Of a stretch of 64,000 nt of DNA, positions 34,309 through 46,797 are shown piece by piece. The stretch covers positions 91,561-155,560 of the forward strand of contig VWPU01008488.1 in NCBI GenBank assembly GCA_013398955.1, given 5' to 3'. Numbering within the stretch: position 1 is the stretch's first letter; the number at the start of each line of letters is the position of its first letter. Made by a program: the position numbers and the translations under genes. The stretch is from Callaeas wilsoni. Taxonomy: Eukaryota > Chordata > Aves > Passeriformes > Callaeidae. The notes below the pieces were generated by a model, which worked only from the letters and a program-made list of their open reading frames with translations, had not been told where the DNA came from and ran no database searches.

Positions 34309-36700
34309 TGGGAGATGCCAGCTCAGAGGAAGAGCTGCAGAGATGGGAGAGGGATGTGTCCCACAGCTGCAGGGTGGAGATTGCCTGCGGGAGGGATTCA
34401 TGATCCTGGACAGGGCAGAAGACCCAGAGGAGCAGAGAGATTTGGAATGATGAATGAAAAGCAAGCTCTGCTTTTCACAGCAATTGCAGAGCTCCATATC
34501 AGGAGTGCGAGTAGAAGCCAATTTTAGGAGGCTTCAGTTTTCTCTCATAGCCTGAGGGCTGTCAGCTCCTGGAGGCATCTAAAAATATTGGAGCACAAGT
34601 TCATGCTCCACCACCAGAGCTTGGACCATGGGTGAGAAAACTCAGTCTCTGCATTTCATAGCACTGACATCCCAGCAAACCCTGCCTGGAACAGTAGCAG
34701 CTCCTCAGGATTGCTTGTCTGCTGGCTCTGCCTGCTCCTAAGTGGAGCAATTTGATGATGTCAGTCCAATAACCCTGGGAATATCTTAAGAGAAGTCATA
34801 AATCACTGACAATAAGTTAATCACTTGAGCTAACAGCTAAGGCAAGGAGTACTTTGTTCTAAAATGGAGTAAAATTTGCCAGGTTAAGAAAAAAACCAAC
34901 CTATACTCCTCCTCAGTGCTTTCTGCTGTTGCTGCTGACAGGAGAGTGATCCTAAAAGAGATTTCCTATGGAATTGCTGTCTCCCTCCCCCTGGGGCAGA
35001 GGGAAGGCTAAAGCAGCTCTTAAGGTAATTCCATATTTAAGATCTTATGTCACCAAGTCATTCAGGAGAAAGACTTTGCAAAAGAAGAAGCAGGATAAAA
35101 ATCCTTCTCCTCCTCTGTCACATCACAAGGCAGCCTTGTGTCAGCTTTCACCTGAGGATGTGAAAATGCTGTAAATGCAGCAGGATGCTGCCCCTGTGCT
35201 CCTGGAGCAGCACAGAGTTCCTCCTCTTCCGAAGGAACACAAATAGGATGTTTCTTGTCCAAGTGCAGAGTTGGACAAAAAAATTTCATTGCATCAGCTG
35301 TGTCTTCCTCCTTCTGCTTTGAAGTTTGACTGGGCTGACAAAGAGGTTGCTGCCTGGACATATTTATGAGGGCACTTTTGGAAATCACCATTTTTCATGA
35401 TGGAAAGCTGAACCAGAGGATTCCTTTGCTATTCCACCAGCACGTAGAATCCTCCCCAGCAATGCAAAATGCACAGACACGGTGCTGGTGTAGGAAGAAT
35501 CCTCCCTAAACTTCAGCCAGAAATTCCTTTGAGAAATCACTTCTGGATGAACAAGTTGATCCCTCCCACCACGCCGTGTCACACTGGACTGGTGGACCTA
35601 CTGTGTTTCCCCTTTTCTTTCCCAGCTAAGAAGTCCTGCCAGGTCTTTTCCATCTTCACGGGGTCATGGGCATCTGAGACACCTGAGTGAGCAGCTGCAG
35701 AGTGTCCTCCTGAGCCGGCAACCAGGGAACAGCCAGGACATCCCAGGTCACATCAGACAGCACTTGGCACTCACACTCCAGCAGCTGGCATGAGCTGGGT
35801 GGGATGGGGATCATCGAGAGAAGCCAGAGGGATGGTGGAGGCATTGGTGAGGCACCTGCTGCCTTGCAGGTGGTGTGACTTTCCTCCACTGGAGCACAGA
35901 GGATTATTTCCTGAAGGATTTGTTCCAAAATCTAAAATCCTGACCATAGTTCTCACCCTCTCCTCCAAATAATGATTCTTTAAAGGGGAAAAACCCAAAC
36001 AAATCAAGGACCATCTCCCTGGCATATCAGGGCCATTCTACCCCTCTGCAGGCAGCGAGCTTGGACAGAGGACACCAGAAGGGAGACAGGCTGAGGGGAC
36101 CTGGTCATTCCCACCCAACTCCACATTTTTGGGCAATGACCAAACACCAGGCTCCATAAACCCAAAAGAAACTCCATCAGTGAGGGGGGTGGGAGGATGT
36201 TTCTCCCCACCCTGACCTGTATGTGAGGTTTTTCCATATTTTTTCACTGGGGAGCCCTAATTAATGACAGATGCACAGACATCCCAGGCTAAGTGTGCCT
36301 GAAGTCAGCACAGGAGAGGGACCACCCCTCCTTGTTCCCAGCTCTCTGCCGGAACCACGGTCAAGGGGGCCAGTCTAAAATAAAAGGTTTCACAGTGTGA
36401 ACTTTCCTGAGGAAGCAAGTTTTCTCCTGGAAAGAACAGAGTGTGTGTGGCAGGAGCAAGCAGCTCCTTGGGAGCAGCCTGGGCAGGAAGGAAGATATTT
36501 TGATTTGTTCTAGGTGTGAAACTTGGCCAGGGAAGCTTGCCAGGTGTTTGTGTTGGCTGCCCTTCGTCACCAGGCTGTGCTTCCAGCAGGAAGCTTTGCT
36601 TTTCAAAGCTGGGCTCTTAATATCCATAATCAGGAGAAGAAGAGTGGACATCACAACAAAGCCTGGCTTACACAAGGTTGGTGGAAGAGCTCAGGTAAGA
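34309..36700. other. Unique noncoding DNA
   Basis: No gene or element recognised. The block at about 34740-34880 is AT-rich, with sites such as GATGATGTCAGTCC and AATAAGTTAATCAC, and could be a conserved element. Nothing further can be supported. Confidence 0.5.
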
Positions 36701-36915
36701 ATCATAGAATCAGAATGGTTTGGGTTGGAAGGGACCTTAAAACTCATCCCATTCCCACTCCCTGCCATGGGCAGGGACACCTTCCACTGTTCCAGGTTGC
36801 TCCAATCCCTGTCTGACCTGGCCCTGGACGCTTCCAGGGGTCCAGGGACAACCACAGCTTCCCTGGGCAACCTGTGCCAGGGCCCCACCGCCCTCACAGG
36901 GAAGAATTCCTTCAC
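36701..36915 (-). mobile_element. CR1 LINE 3' end fragment of about 215 bp
   Basis: Reverse complement: ATCATAGAATCAGAATGG, TTTGGGTTGGAAGGGACC, CCTGCCATGGGCAGGGACAC, CCACTGTTCCAGGTTGC, GACGCTTCCAGGGGTCC and CTTCCCTGGGCAACCTG. Open frames of 126-170 codons on both strands here are repeat-derived. Confidence 0.95.
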
Positions 36916-39394
36916 AGCTACAAGAGGTGACCCAGGCAGAGCAAACAGGTCTTGATTCTGCTCCAGGCTTCTCACAGCCCTTTGCTCTGGATGAAACCGA
37001 GTGTGCTGAGCGTACACAAAACATCCTGTACTTCCCTGACACCTGCAGCCAGAGAGGTCCTTGAGAGGCAATTTAAGGACAGTCTTCAGCTACAAACGCT
37101 TTTGGTTTCATTGCTCAAAGTCAGACCTTTATTGTCATGAAAAAGATGTTGTGGTGAGCACTGTCACTTCCAGTCACTGTTGAGAAGTGGGCCTTGCCTC
37201 CAACCAGCTCTCAACATTCCCTGGAAAATTAACATTTGCTTTCAGGACATTTATGAGCATCCCTGCCCCTAAATCACTACCTAATGGAGTAAGAAAGACC
37301 TGCTGTAACAAAGACCTGGGCCACCAAACCCACCTGCTCATGTCCCAATTCCTCCTTCCAAAGCATACACAAAAATGACCTGAGCAAAATAAACTCCATG
37401 GCCGAGATCCACCTGCAGCTGAGCTGCAGAGGGAAGAGCCTCAGCTGCTCATCCCTACCTCCTGTTTTTATAGGGGAAAAATTCTAGGGGGGGGGAAAAA
37501 ATCATTCTAATTTCTAACCCAGTTCCTGGACCCTCCTGAGTCTGTGGTGGTTTCGCCATGCTTAGATGGGTCCTGCAGGTTGGGTCAGGGACTCCCAGCA
37601 GTGCACAGTGAACCACAGGGGAAGGGAGCTGTGAAGAACCATCCCAAAGGACTTCGCCTCGAGACAGGCAGCAACAAAGCCCCAGCTCCTGGGGGAAAGC
37701 ACCTGGCAGCCCTTCCCTGGAGAGCAGGGAGATCAAACCCCCGGGTGCACAGGTGCAAGGGCCCCAGAGCCCATCCTCATGGCATGCCACGTTTCCAGAG
37801 TGGGATCAGGGAGGCGTGACCCGCTCTGAAAACAGCCAGGTTTGGATCATCTCTCGTGAATCCTCACCTCTCTGACCTGTAGAGGTATCAGCACCAAGAA
37901 AGGGAGAGAGGCAGGAGGAGCTGGCTTTGAAAAGCCCCCGGGTGGCCAGCATCCCATGCTTAAATGGAGTTTTCAGACTGGTCGGGGTAGGGATGAACCT
38001 CCAGGGCAGGACAGATCTGATGCCATATGCAGATCTTTCAGATCATTTCAGAGCCGAAACAGCTGGAGAGACCGTGATATGGAAACCATTCCCATCCATG
38101 CTCCTTTTAGACTTTGCTATGGCACGATCCAGATTTCCTCTGCCGAGAGCAGTTCCCATCCCAAACAAGCCTGTGGAGGCAGATAGGGGCTGTTTATCCC
38201 ACAGGATGGTTTTTGTTGAACTGGGATGTGCTGCCTGAAACAAACAGCTCAGTTCAGTCCCCTGCTACCACAGGTACCTGAAAAAACAGCCACAACCCTT
38301 GGAAAAGGGAACAAAACATATTTAAACAAAACATAGGGAAAACAAACAGGGAACATGCATGGATTGAGGACACTGAGGTTTTCTTCCTGGGATCCCTTGC
38401 TCAGGACACAAAGGGACAGATCAAGATCCAAAATCTATTGTGGCCTGTAATCATTTTAGTGTCCCTCTCCATCATGGCTAAGAAGAATCCCACAGGCAGG
38501 AAAAAAAATCCCCTAAAACTGCAAAATGCCTCAACTTACCTCTAAAAGGAAAGAAAATATGCTGGTTTAATATTCCCTGTCTTTCTACACCCTTCCAGTT
38601 CGGGAAGGATGCCCACCCAGGAGGGCAGCAGTTAAATCTGAGTCTGAATCCCTGAGAAAGGTGATTTTAGCAGCATCTGCTCAGGGCAGGAGGATATTCT
38701 GGAATTAAAGCCCCACATGCAGGTGTGGGCACTGCTGGGGACAGTCTTGCTCCACACCCAATACAAAACATGGGTAAAAGGGCTGCCAGCACCCCTCATC
38801 CAGAGGAAATAATTTGGGGATGAAGCAGAAGGACACGGTTGATCAAGCGTGGGATGAGACACTGCCAGCAGGGAGGGCCCTGTGCCTCCTGCAGCCTGGC
38901 AAGGAAATACAAAGTTCACACAAAGGGAATCAATAAGGAAAAAGAAAAAGCGATAGTATTTTAGGACTCCTGAAGCAGAAACCCCAAAACTGCTTTTCCT
39001 GGCCTGCAGGAGCAGGGAGCCTGTTTCTCTCCCAAGGGAAGGGAGCAGAGCTGCCGTGAGAAATTCGATAGCCCCCGACTTCCACCTGGTGACGTTTTAC
39101 AGTACGGGGAATTTCCAGAGATTAAAAGATCTCTATGCTTTGTTTGCTAGTTATCCTCTGCAAGCCGCTTCCCTTTATCTCTGGTTTTGTTTTGACACAT
39201 TTATTGTTTTCCTTTGATCTCCACCTTCACAATGACACCACGGATGATCATTTCCAACAAAGGACTCAATATTTTGATGTCTCCACAAGCAGCATCTGCT
39301 GCCACTCCAGCTCTGAGGCAGCTGCAGCATCTCACAGCCCTCATGCTCCAGGGCACAGAAAGATGATCACCAGCTGACAACATGAAGATCACAC
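36916..39394. other. Unique noncoding DNA
   Basis: Nothing recognised beyond a 9-base G-run at 37487-37495 and scattered short A-runs. The open frames are short and unconvincing. Confidence 0.55.
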
Positions 39395-39612
39395 TGAGGG
39401 GCTGGAGTGTGTCCAGGGAAGGGAATGGAGCCGGGAAAGGGGCTCAGCCTGGAGAAAAGGAGGCTCGGGGGGACCTTGTGGCTCTGCACAGCTCCCTGAC
39501 AGGAGGGGCAGCCACGGGCGGGTCGGGCTCTGCTCCCAGGGAACAGGGACAGGAGGAGAGGGAACAGCCTGAGGCTGTGCCAGGGGAGGTTTAGGTTGCA
39601 TATTTGGGAAAA
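39395..39612 (+). mobile_element. CR1 LINE internal 3' UTR fragment lacking its 3' end
   Basis: Blocks: GGGGCTGGAGTGTGTCCAGG, CAGCCTGGAGAAAAGGAGGC, CTGCACAGCTCCCTGACAGG, GGGTCGGGCTCTGCTCCCAG, GGGACAGGAGGAGAGGGAAC and GTGCCAGGGGAGGTTTAGG, breaking off after ATATTTGGGAAAA. CR1 insertions normally keep the 3' end, so the break points to a later deletion or insertion. A tail-only copy follows at 39871. Confidence 0.88.
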
Positions 39613-39870
39613 TTGGGTCCCAGCAAACCAAGAAGTCCCAAAACGTTGTTTGAGTGCAGACAGCTTCTCCAGACCAGTAAGTGGAGAAAGACACATCAGA
39701 TGTGTCTCCAGCTTTGTCCTGGTAGACAACTGGGAAAAAACCTGCAATTTGGAAAAATAGAAAAGGCTTTACTTACAGCCCATTGTTAATCTTTGGAACT
39801 CACTGCTGAAGGTATTTATGAAGATTCTGAAGTATTAAATTTAATTATTTATAGCTGGTTTCCACATTAA

Positions 39871-40000
39871 ATCAAGGCCAGGTTGGACAGGGCTTGGAAC
39901 AACCTAGTTTAGTGGAGGTGTCCCTGCCCATGGCAGAGGGTTGGAACAAGATGGTCTTTAAAGTCCCTTCCAACCCAAAACATTCTGTGATTCTATGAAA
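39871..40000 (+). mobile_element. CR1 LINE 3' tail of about 130 bp
   Basis: ATCAAGGCCAGGTTGGACAG, CAACCTAGTTTAGTGGAGG, TGTCCCTGCCCATGGCAG, GGTCTTTAAAGTCCC and CCAACCCAAAACATTCTGTG, with the octamer tail ATTCTATG. It has the same orientation as the piece at 39395, so the two may be one insertion split by about 260 bases, or two events. Confidence 0.93.
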
Positions 40001-40502
40001 TACATTCCCTCCTGTAGGTTTGTTTCAGCTTTGTCAGCGTACTCACATAGAGGAGGGGGGAAAGAAAAATCTACATTTAGGTAAAAACGACCTTGAAATC
40101 GTGGGAGATGCCTTGGTTTGGTGAAATTCCCCTCCTCACCCTGGGTACTGAGGCACATGAGTTCACACACTTGTCCCTGCGAGACCTTGCTGGGACCAAT
40201 CAGCTCTAGGACTAAATCTGAACTATGTCATAGGAAATCAGGGTCTGTAGGTTTCTAAGGAGCTTGAGGGACAGTGTCACATGCGAGGGATGGGACATTA
40301 AAGATAAGGACAGCTGCTTTCCCTCTTTAAGCCCCTGCATGTTGGGTTCAAGTTCTGCAGCCCCCTCTCCTACCGTGACACTGTCACCTGAAACAGGAGG
40401 GAAGGACTGTGTGAAGGATAACTCCCTCAGTGGTGTTAGAAAGGACAGAGGGGGAATCTGGGAAGGCTTACACAGGCTTGAAAGGCAGGCAGAAATATGT
40501 AA
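40001..40502. other. Unique noncoding DNA
   Basis: No gene or repeat recognised between the two CR1 fragments. Confidence 0.6.
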
Positions 40503-40875
40503 AGTTATGAAGATATTAGAAAGCATCCAGAGGAGAGCCAAAAAAGTGATGAAGGGCCTGGAGGGAAAGCCATATGAGGAGTGGGTGAAAGCTTGTTCAG
40601 CCTGGAAAAGAAGAGACTGAGGAAAGCCCTCATGGGAGTCTGCAGCTTCCTCACAAGCAGGAGCAGAGGGAAGGCACTGATCTGTGCTCTCAGTGACCAG
40701 GGACAGGACCTGAGGGAATGGTGTGAAGCTGTGTCAGGGAAATTAGGCTGGTTATCAGGAAAAGGTTCTTCACCCAGAGGGCGGTTGGGGCACTGGAACA
40801 GGCTCTCCAGGAAAATGGTCATGGCACCAAGGCTGCCAGAGCTCAAGGAGCATTTGGACAAGGCTGTCAGAGATC
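40503..40875 (+). mobile_element. CR1 LINE fragment missing its 3' terminus
   Basis: Blocks: AAGCATCCAGAGGAGAGCC, GAAGGGCCTGGAGGG, AGTGACCAGGGACAGGACC, AGGAAAAGGTTCTTCACCC, CAGAGGGCGGTTGGGGCAC, GCCAGAGCTCAAGGAGC and ATTTGGACAAGGCTGTCAG. The match then ends, without the CAATGATCCTTGTGGGTCCC block or an octamer tail. Post-insertion loss of the 3' end is the likeliest reason. Confidence 0.88.
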
Positions 40876-41407
40876 CTAAGAGACAACAATCCTGTTACCC
40901 CCAATCCCTGGGATTTGCTGACTGCCCCACTGCAAACCTCTGACTCCTCAGTGCTCATACCCAGCAGCTCCAGGCTGAGCTATGTGCCACTCTCGGGAAC
41001 TCGATCCCAGAGCAGGCAGAATTTAGCCGTGCTGGCTCACATTACAAACCCTGAACCGAAACCATCACCCTGGGAAAGCCCGGGGGCACCTGCCAGCTGT
41101 GCCAGGGCAGGCTGGTGACAGGAGCATGGCCCTGGTTCAGCTCTCAGTGGCACCTTGCCAAGACACAGCGCTTGTGATCTCACCCTGCAGCACACAGAGA
41201 CAGTTTTCTGGCCAGCCTCCCTTGGCTCCTCACTCATTTTGGAACATGGGCCCACACAGCTCTCACTCCCAGAGCAGAGAGAACAGCTGGATGTTACAAC
41301 ACTTGGGATGCTGGAGAAGGAAACACCTTATCAGGATCTTGATGCAAGATGCTGGCACAACCAGGGCAGAGGGGTTGGGAGCTTGAGGCTCAGCCACCTG
41401 GAATGAA
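40876..41407. other. Unique noncoding DNA
   Basis: No gene or repeat recognised between the CR1 fragment that ends at 40875 and the short tail at 41408. Confidence 0.6.
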
Positions 41408-41470
41408 ACAGAACCATAGAATGGTTTGGGTTGGAAGAGACCTTAAAGGTCATGTAATTCCAAACCCTGA
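41408..41470 (-). mobile_element. Minimal CR1 LINE 3' tail, about 60 bp
   Basis: AGAACCATAGAATGGTTTGG, GTTGGAAGAGACCTTAAAGG, then TCATGTAATTCCAAACCC. The match stops before the usual CCTGCCATGGGCAGGG. Either an extreme 5' truncation or a remnant. Confidence 0.85.
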
Positions 41471-42726
41471 TGGCAACGGATCCATCCCACACTGTATCCC
41501 CACCTACCTTGGTACACCCAAAGCCAGCGTGCTGGTACCCCTGTCCACAGGCACCTCAGCCCACAGGGCAAATCCCACTCCTGGTTCCTACACACAGGTG
41601 CTTGGAGATGCTGGCATAGAGCTGGTCCTAACCAGCAAACAAGAACCAGAGTATGGTGCAGGCTTTTGTGCAGCCTAAATACAGCTCCAGGGCCCATGGG
41701 TGGGGTGGAGGTTGCAGGTGAAGCTGGTCATGGCCATTAAGGCTTACTCATGCCCCTGACACTGAGGCAGAAGACACCTGCATGTGGGCAGTTTGTGGAG
41801 CTCTTTCCTGGGAATTTTACATCTTTCCATCCAGTCGCATGAGCAGAACACCTCAGCAAGGGTGACTGAGCCACAAACGTGACATAAGCTCCAAAAAGCC
41901 TGGCAAGAGCTCTCAGAAATGCTCAATTACTTTGTTTTCACATACAACAAACACTCTCCTTCACCTCTCCTGCTGATCTCAGATATTTTAGGGGTGGATT
42001 CAGCATCACCCCCTTCCAACTCCAGGACTTGCACGGCACTCAGTGATGGGTTCAGGACCCTCAAGCAAGCGGTGCCACCTCAGCCCAGAAGAGCAGCCCA
42101 CACACCTGTGTCATCTCCCTGGAAATCATCTAATCAGTGGGGAATGTGACTGGAAGTTAAGGAGCTTAGAAATCCTGGCATTTTAACTTCCAAAGTGCCT
42201 GTTTTTACTGCAGCCCAGCAGGGAAATTATGCAGCTCTGACGCCAGCCGGTGGCTTTGGGGATATTATCTGTTGTGAACATTAATACCCACGGGCACACA
42301 AAGGCATGTGGCTGGAGGGGAAAGAGTCCCACCCAAGGAAGGAAGGCTGTCTTCTTTTTATGCATTTACACTAAAAACTGATTCTAAATTCAGCTTTAGG
42401 AAAGGTCAGTTCCCATGCAAGCATCCATGTGAAGCTTCCGTGTCCGCAGGAAGGATCATGGGCTGTGACATTGCTGCCAAGGGGCTGCTCAGCCCTTCAG
42501 AGGACCTTGGTTTGTGTGAGTGAGCAATGGAGGCTTTACAGTGAGCAAAACTCTCTTGGTGGTTCACAAAGCCAATGTTGTGACACTGTGAGCAGTCCCA
42601 GGAGTGTTCATGGCATTGAAATGAGTTGTGACTTCACATTCCAGGGACAGCAGCACTGGGAAGGGGCAGAGCCGAGTCCCAGCACCCCGTCACCTAACCC
42701 AAACCTCTTTTGAGCTGTAAGGTGGG
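41471..42726. other. Unique noncoding DNA
   Basis: No gene, RNA gene or element recognised. Frames up to 109 codons start within the CR1 tail or lack any features. Confidence 0.6.
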
Positions 42727-42875
42727 CTCCCCATCCCTGGAGGTGTCCAAGACCAAGTTATGATGGGGTTTGGAGCAATCTGGGATAGTGGAAGGTGTCC
42801 CTGCCCGTGGCAGGGGGTTGGAATTGGACAGTCTTTAACGTGCCTTCCAACCCAAACCATTCTGGGATTGTATGA
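42727..42875 (+). mobile_element. CR1 LINE 3' end fragment of about 150 bp
   Basis: Starts at CTCCCCATCCCTGGAGGTG, then TGTCCAAGACCAAGTTATG, ATAGTGGAAGGTGTCCCTGC, CCGTGGCAGGGGGTTGG and CCAACCCAAACCATTCTGGG, with an ATTGTATG tail. It is truncated at the same consensus point as the copies at 245, 15781 and 23442. Confidence 0.93.
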
Positions 42876-45800
42876 ACAAATATCTTGGGGACTTCACGTG
42901 GCTTTGCAAACCAGTGAGAGACCTTGCACGGAAAAAAGCAGTGTGTGAGCTCAGGGTCCGGGTGACCCCGGCCGGGATAATTCCTGCCCTTCTCTGATCA
43001 GAGACGGTAATTCAAGACCCAGCATGGCACCAGCAAGAGGCTCCTCCCCTTGTGGGGATCCATGCTCTGCTCTTCACCTTTCTCCACATGGAATCATCCC
43101 CAGATGTGCAGACCTGGCCTGAATCCCACTGGAGCACATGGTGCCTCTGGTTTCCATAACCAATGGATGGGATGCAGGGGGAAGGAGGAACGAGGTCCCT
43201 TTTGAGGACGTTTGAGTTTATCTTCGATGGCCCTGGCAGCACAGACATGGAATTAACCTCTGGATCGAGATGTTCTGGAGATGATGCACTCAGAGCTCTT
43301 CACAGTGACTCCTGGTGGGATTGGGGGAAATGTCCTTCAGACGAGTATGTCACCACTTTATTAGGAAAAAAAAAAACAAATTAAATGAGGTAATAATGAG
43401 TACCTCACGGTATGAACTGCTGCAGGTCCTGCTGACAACTGCAGCTTGGCCAGCAGCAATGTCCTGGCTTTTCAGCAGGACCTCCACAGCAGACAGGCTC
43501 TGGATTTGACCTCCTGCTGCAGGAGACTCCACAGACTCCCCTGCTTGTCTGGCTTGAGTTGCAAACCCAGGGTGAAAGCCAGATTAGGGTCACCACCCCA
43601 CTGAGACCTGCTGAACTAGCCCAGACTTTGCACTTTGTTACAGTCACAAGATTCCTTCCACCTCCCTCCCTTTCTTCATCGTTTCGAGCTGAGGTGGTTC
43701 TCCCTCCTCAGTGGTGGTGTGGGCCTTGGTAAATCTTTCCTCCCTTAGGGAGCACTGCAAGATGCTTGGCCAGCAAATAGATAAGGAATTCGGCCCTCAG
43801 GAGATAGCTCCTGTGCCCAGGAGCACCTCTCTTGTCCTCAGAAGGACACATTGCTGATGGTAAGGTCAGATTTTACCTGAAGCAACTCAGGAAGTGCTTC
43901 TAGCTGGTGTTTTCCCAGGAGATTTTCACCTCTAGGAAAGATGGAAGACCCACCAAGATACAAACTTCTGCTGGCAGTGTAGGAGTGGGACGATGAGGTT
44001 TGCCCTCAGCTGCATCAGTCACCGCTGTGCTTCAAAGCCTCTGCAGACACTCTCCTCCAGAGACCTCCTGCTCACCCCAGCCTGAACCTCCAAAAATTTG
44101 GCTGCTGCTTCTGCCCCGCAGCTCCTGAGCCCAGCTCAAGTGTCGTGGCTGGCTGGGAGCCCATGGATGGTTGCTGGGTCCTGGAGGGTTTTTTAGTGCC
44201 AGTGGCTCCAGCTGGTCTGACAGTGCTGGGGGGAGCTGGTGGGGCAGGGAGTAGGAAAATAGCACAGGAAAAAGATGTGGCTGTGGCGCCGTTTTGTAAT
44301 CCAAGGGCTCTCTGGTTTTATTCTAGCTTGGGAAAACCCTGAGGGATGTCTCTGCGAGGAAAATAAAGAGGGAGAGCACTGAGTTGTCAGGGTCAACCGG
44401 CTCCTTGTGTTTCAAGAACGGGCAGGGCTGAGCCCTGGGCAGGATCCTGCAGAGCAGCAGCACAACCCACACTGTTTCCATCATGCTGGGGTGAAGTGAG
44501 GCCAGGACAGCCCCTACAGTCCCTCAGCCTGGCTCCAGCCTCTGCCCCACGGCCGGAATGAGCCAGACCTTGGATTCTGGCAGTGCCCCTGTGGAGGACG
44601 CGGAGCTCGACTCGACGGCACTTTCCATCAGAATGGGGCAGGTGGCACAGCAGGGCCTTGAGCAAGACCCTCAGCACAGGTAGGATGAGATTTGCACCAA
44701 TTTAGCCCTAGGGTTCCCCTCGTGAAAGTGTTGCTGCCCAGCAAGGAAAAAACATCCTGTGCCAAAACATCCCTACCCAGGCAAGATGCCATCCTGCTTG
44801 TCCCAGCAGGGTGAGGCCTGAGGGCAGCTCTGAGGGCAGTGGATCCTTTGAAACCCAATGTCTGCACAGAACCTGAGGGTCCCCAGAGCCCACCCAAGGT
44901 CTCACCCTCTCACACAACATCCAGGTGAGATCCTGGCTTGCATCAGCCCCTTCCCCACCATGTCATGATTGCCATGAACATAAAACCCTACGGGGCTTAA
45001 ACCCAACCAGCCTCCACTCAGTCTCATGTCGAGGGTTGGGATGTTTCTTCCTGGCCCAAAGGGAGTTTTGGAGACACCCAGGAGCTTTCATTCCACTTGT
45101 TTTTTTCCCTTTCCCCCCTAAATCTAGCCACAAGCCAAGGACATAATTTGGAAGATATGGGCACTTAGCCACTCCTCTGCAAACCTTACAGGGCTCTGCC
45201 CACTGCCTCCAGGCTTCAGGCAGTCAGGAACATTTGGACAGACTTGAATTCCTTTCCCCCAAAATGTACACAATTTATAGATATGTATCTCAGGAGGGTT
45301 CATTGCCTTTCTCAGCTCAGGGAGTTGGAGAAGGGCTGAGGTTCTGCACACACTCCATTTCACACCCTCCTAAAATGCAATGTTATAAGGGGAGGAGGTT
45401 TTTTGGTTTGTTTTTGCTGGTTCATTTCATATTTCAGTGATTATTGTTGCATTTGGAGTTGTCATCACACCAAAAGCTTGGGGTGGTTTACATCCCATCT
45501 GCCTGGGGGAAAGATTCAGAGCTCAACTTTTCCTTTAGGACACACAGACTGTTTCTGTTCCAGATCAGGGGTGTTTGCAGGGCCCTTTGCTCCCACCATC
45601 CCCATATAAATCCATGGCAATGGGAGTGTAGGTCTGCTCTCTCCCACAAGCACCCACTTTGTCTCCAGCAGCAGCAGAGGCTGGAGGCAGCTCTTTACAT
45701 GGCAGAGGTGCTCTCCATACACAGCCCAAACCCACCCTCTCAGAAATCATCTTCCAAGCCAACTTTTTCCCCTGTGCCAAGCTCCAAGTGTCTTTTCTCC

Positions 45801-46797
45801 CACCTCTCAGGTTCAAACAGGGATGGGGAGGAAGGCAAAGTGTTAAGGAGGCGAAGCAGGAGACCTCTGGGATCTCCCACCTGCAGCTTGGAAGGAGAAG
45901 GAACGAGGCAGCTGAAATCAGACACTGGATCTTTCCATAGCGAAATGACCCAACACTGCCAGGAGGGTTTTTTCCACTGTACAGCTACTATAGGCTTGAT
46001 GACAGGAAAGCTAATTATATCAACATCCTGTTTACCCAGCAGCGTGGAACAGGAGCCCAGAAACACTTGGGCTGTGAGGGCACACTGATCCAGCTTCATG
46101 ACAGAAAAATCTCATCCATGCATCTGGGTGATTTTCTTCGGCTACCTGCTCCCACTGCCTCAAAATTTGTTGGTTTTCCCAGACAAAGAGCCTGGAAAGC
46201 AAACCATGTAATATCTCCCTCCTGCCATTCCTCCCCAAGCTGGGAAACTGCTCACCCTGCTCTTGCTGGAGCACGTGGGGTTTGTTGGAATCCCTGTGAG
46301 TTCCTGCTGACCCTGCAGAAAGCCGCAGCCCTCCCTGGAAGGGAGCTTCCCCCAGGAACACCCTGACCAAGCAGGACTTTGCAATACCCAGCAAAAGCCA
46401 CCCAGCAAGTCAGGGCACCTTGCCTCAGTTTCTCTCTCTGTCAGAGTTATATAGGAAAACACCTGGTGCCTTTTTCCCACCCTCTCCTTTCCCCACACTT
46501 CACATTCCTGGCTGGAAGGCAGCTGGGTGTGCTGCAGGGTCCTCTCCAGATGTGGTTTCATTTTGGTTTCTGCTTTTCCACCAAATTGCCTCACATCAGC
46601 CACGGCCCCTGTGCTCATTTGGGCTGTCCTACTCCAGGGCTGTTTGGTCTGGAGGAAGGGAAGCTCCAGGAAGGAAAGCACCTTCTAGTACCTAAAGAGG
46701 GCTTATAAAAAAGAGAGAGAGCGACTTTTTACATGGACACATAGTGATGGGACAAGGGAAACCGAAGTTTGAAACAAGTTTGAAACCCCTGGCACAG
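42876..46797. other. Unique noncoding DNA, 3.9 kb
   Basis: No dispersed repeat recognised. A 214-codon plus frame (45444-46088) and a 173-codon minus frame (46160-46681) are the largest. Neither has a recognisable domain, and both overlap other frames, so I treat them as chance. A short exon candidate at 44558 is listed separately. Confidence 0.5.
44558..44683 (+). CDS. Possible small first exon, unrecognised
   Basis: I do not recognise this. From ATG 44558 the frame gives an acidic peptide beginning MSQTLDSGSAPVEDAELD, with an evenly mixed composition. CAG/GTAGGA at 44679-44680 could be a 5' splice site just before the in-frame TAG (44681-44683). The upstream region is moderately GC-rich but is not a CpG island. 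The minus strand also holds a 94-codon frame here. With one weak donor and no homology, this is a guess. Confidence 0.1.
   Translation: MSQTLDSGSAPVEDAELDSTALSIRMGQVAQQGLEQDPQHR

Noticed and set aside
45444..46088. 214-codon plus-strand open frame as a gene
   Set aside because: No recognisable domain, signal or membrane segment. It is overlapped by other frames on both strands. I cannot exclude it fully, but the evidence is below a reportable level.
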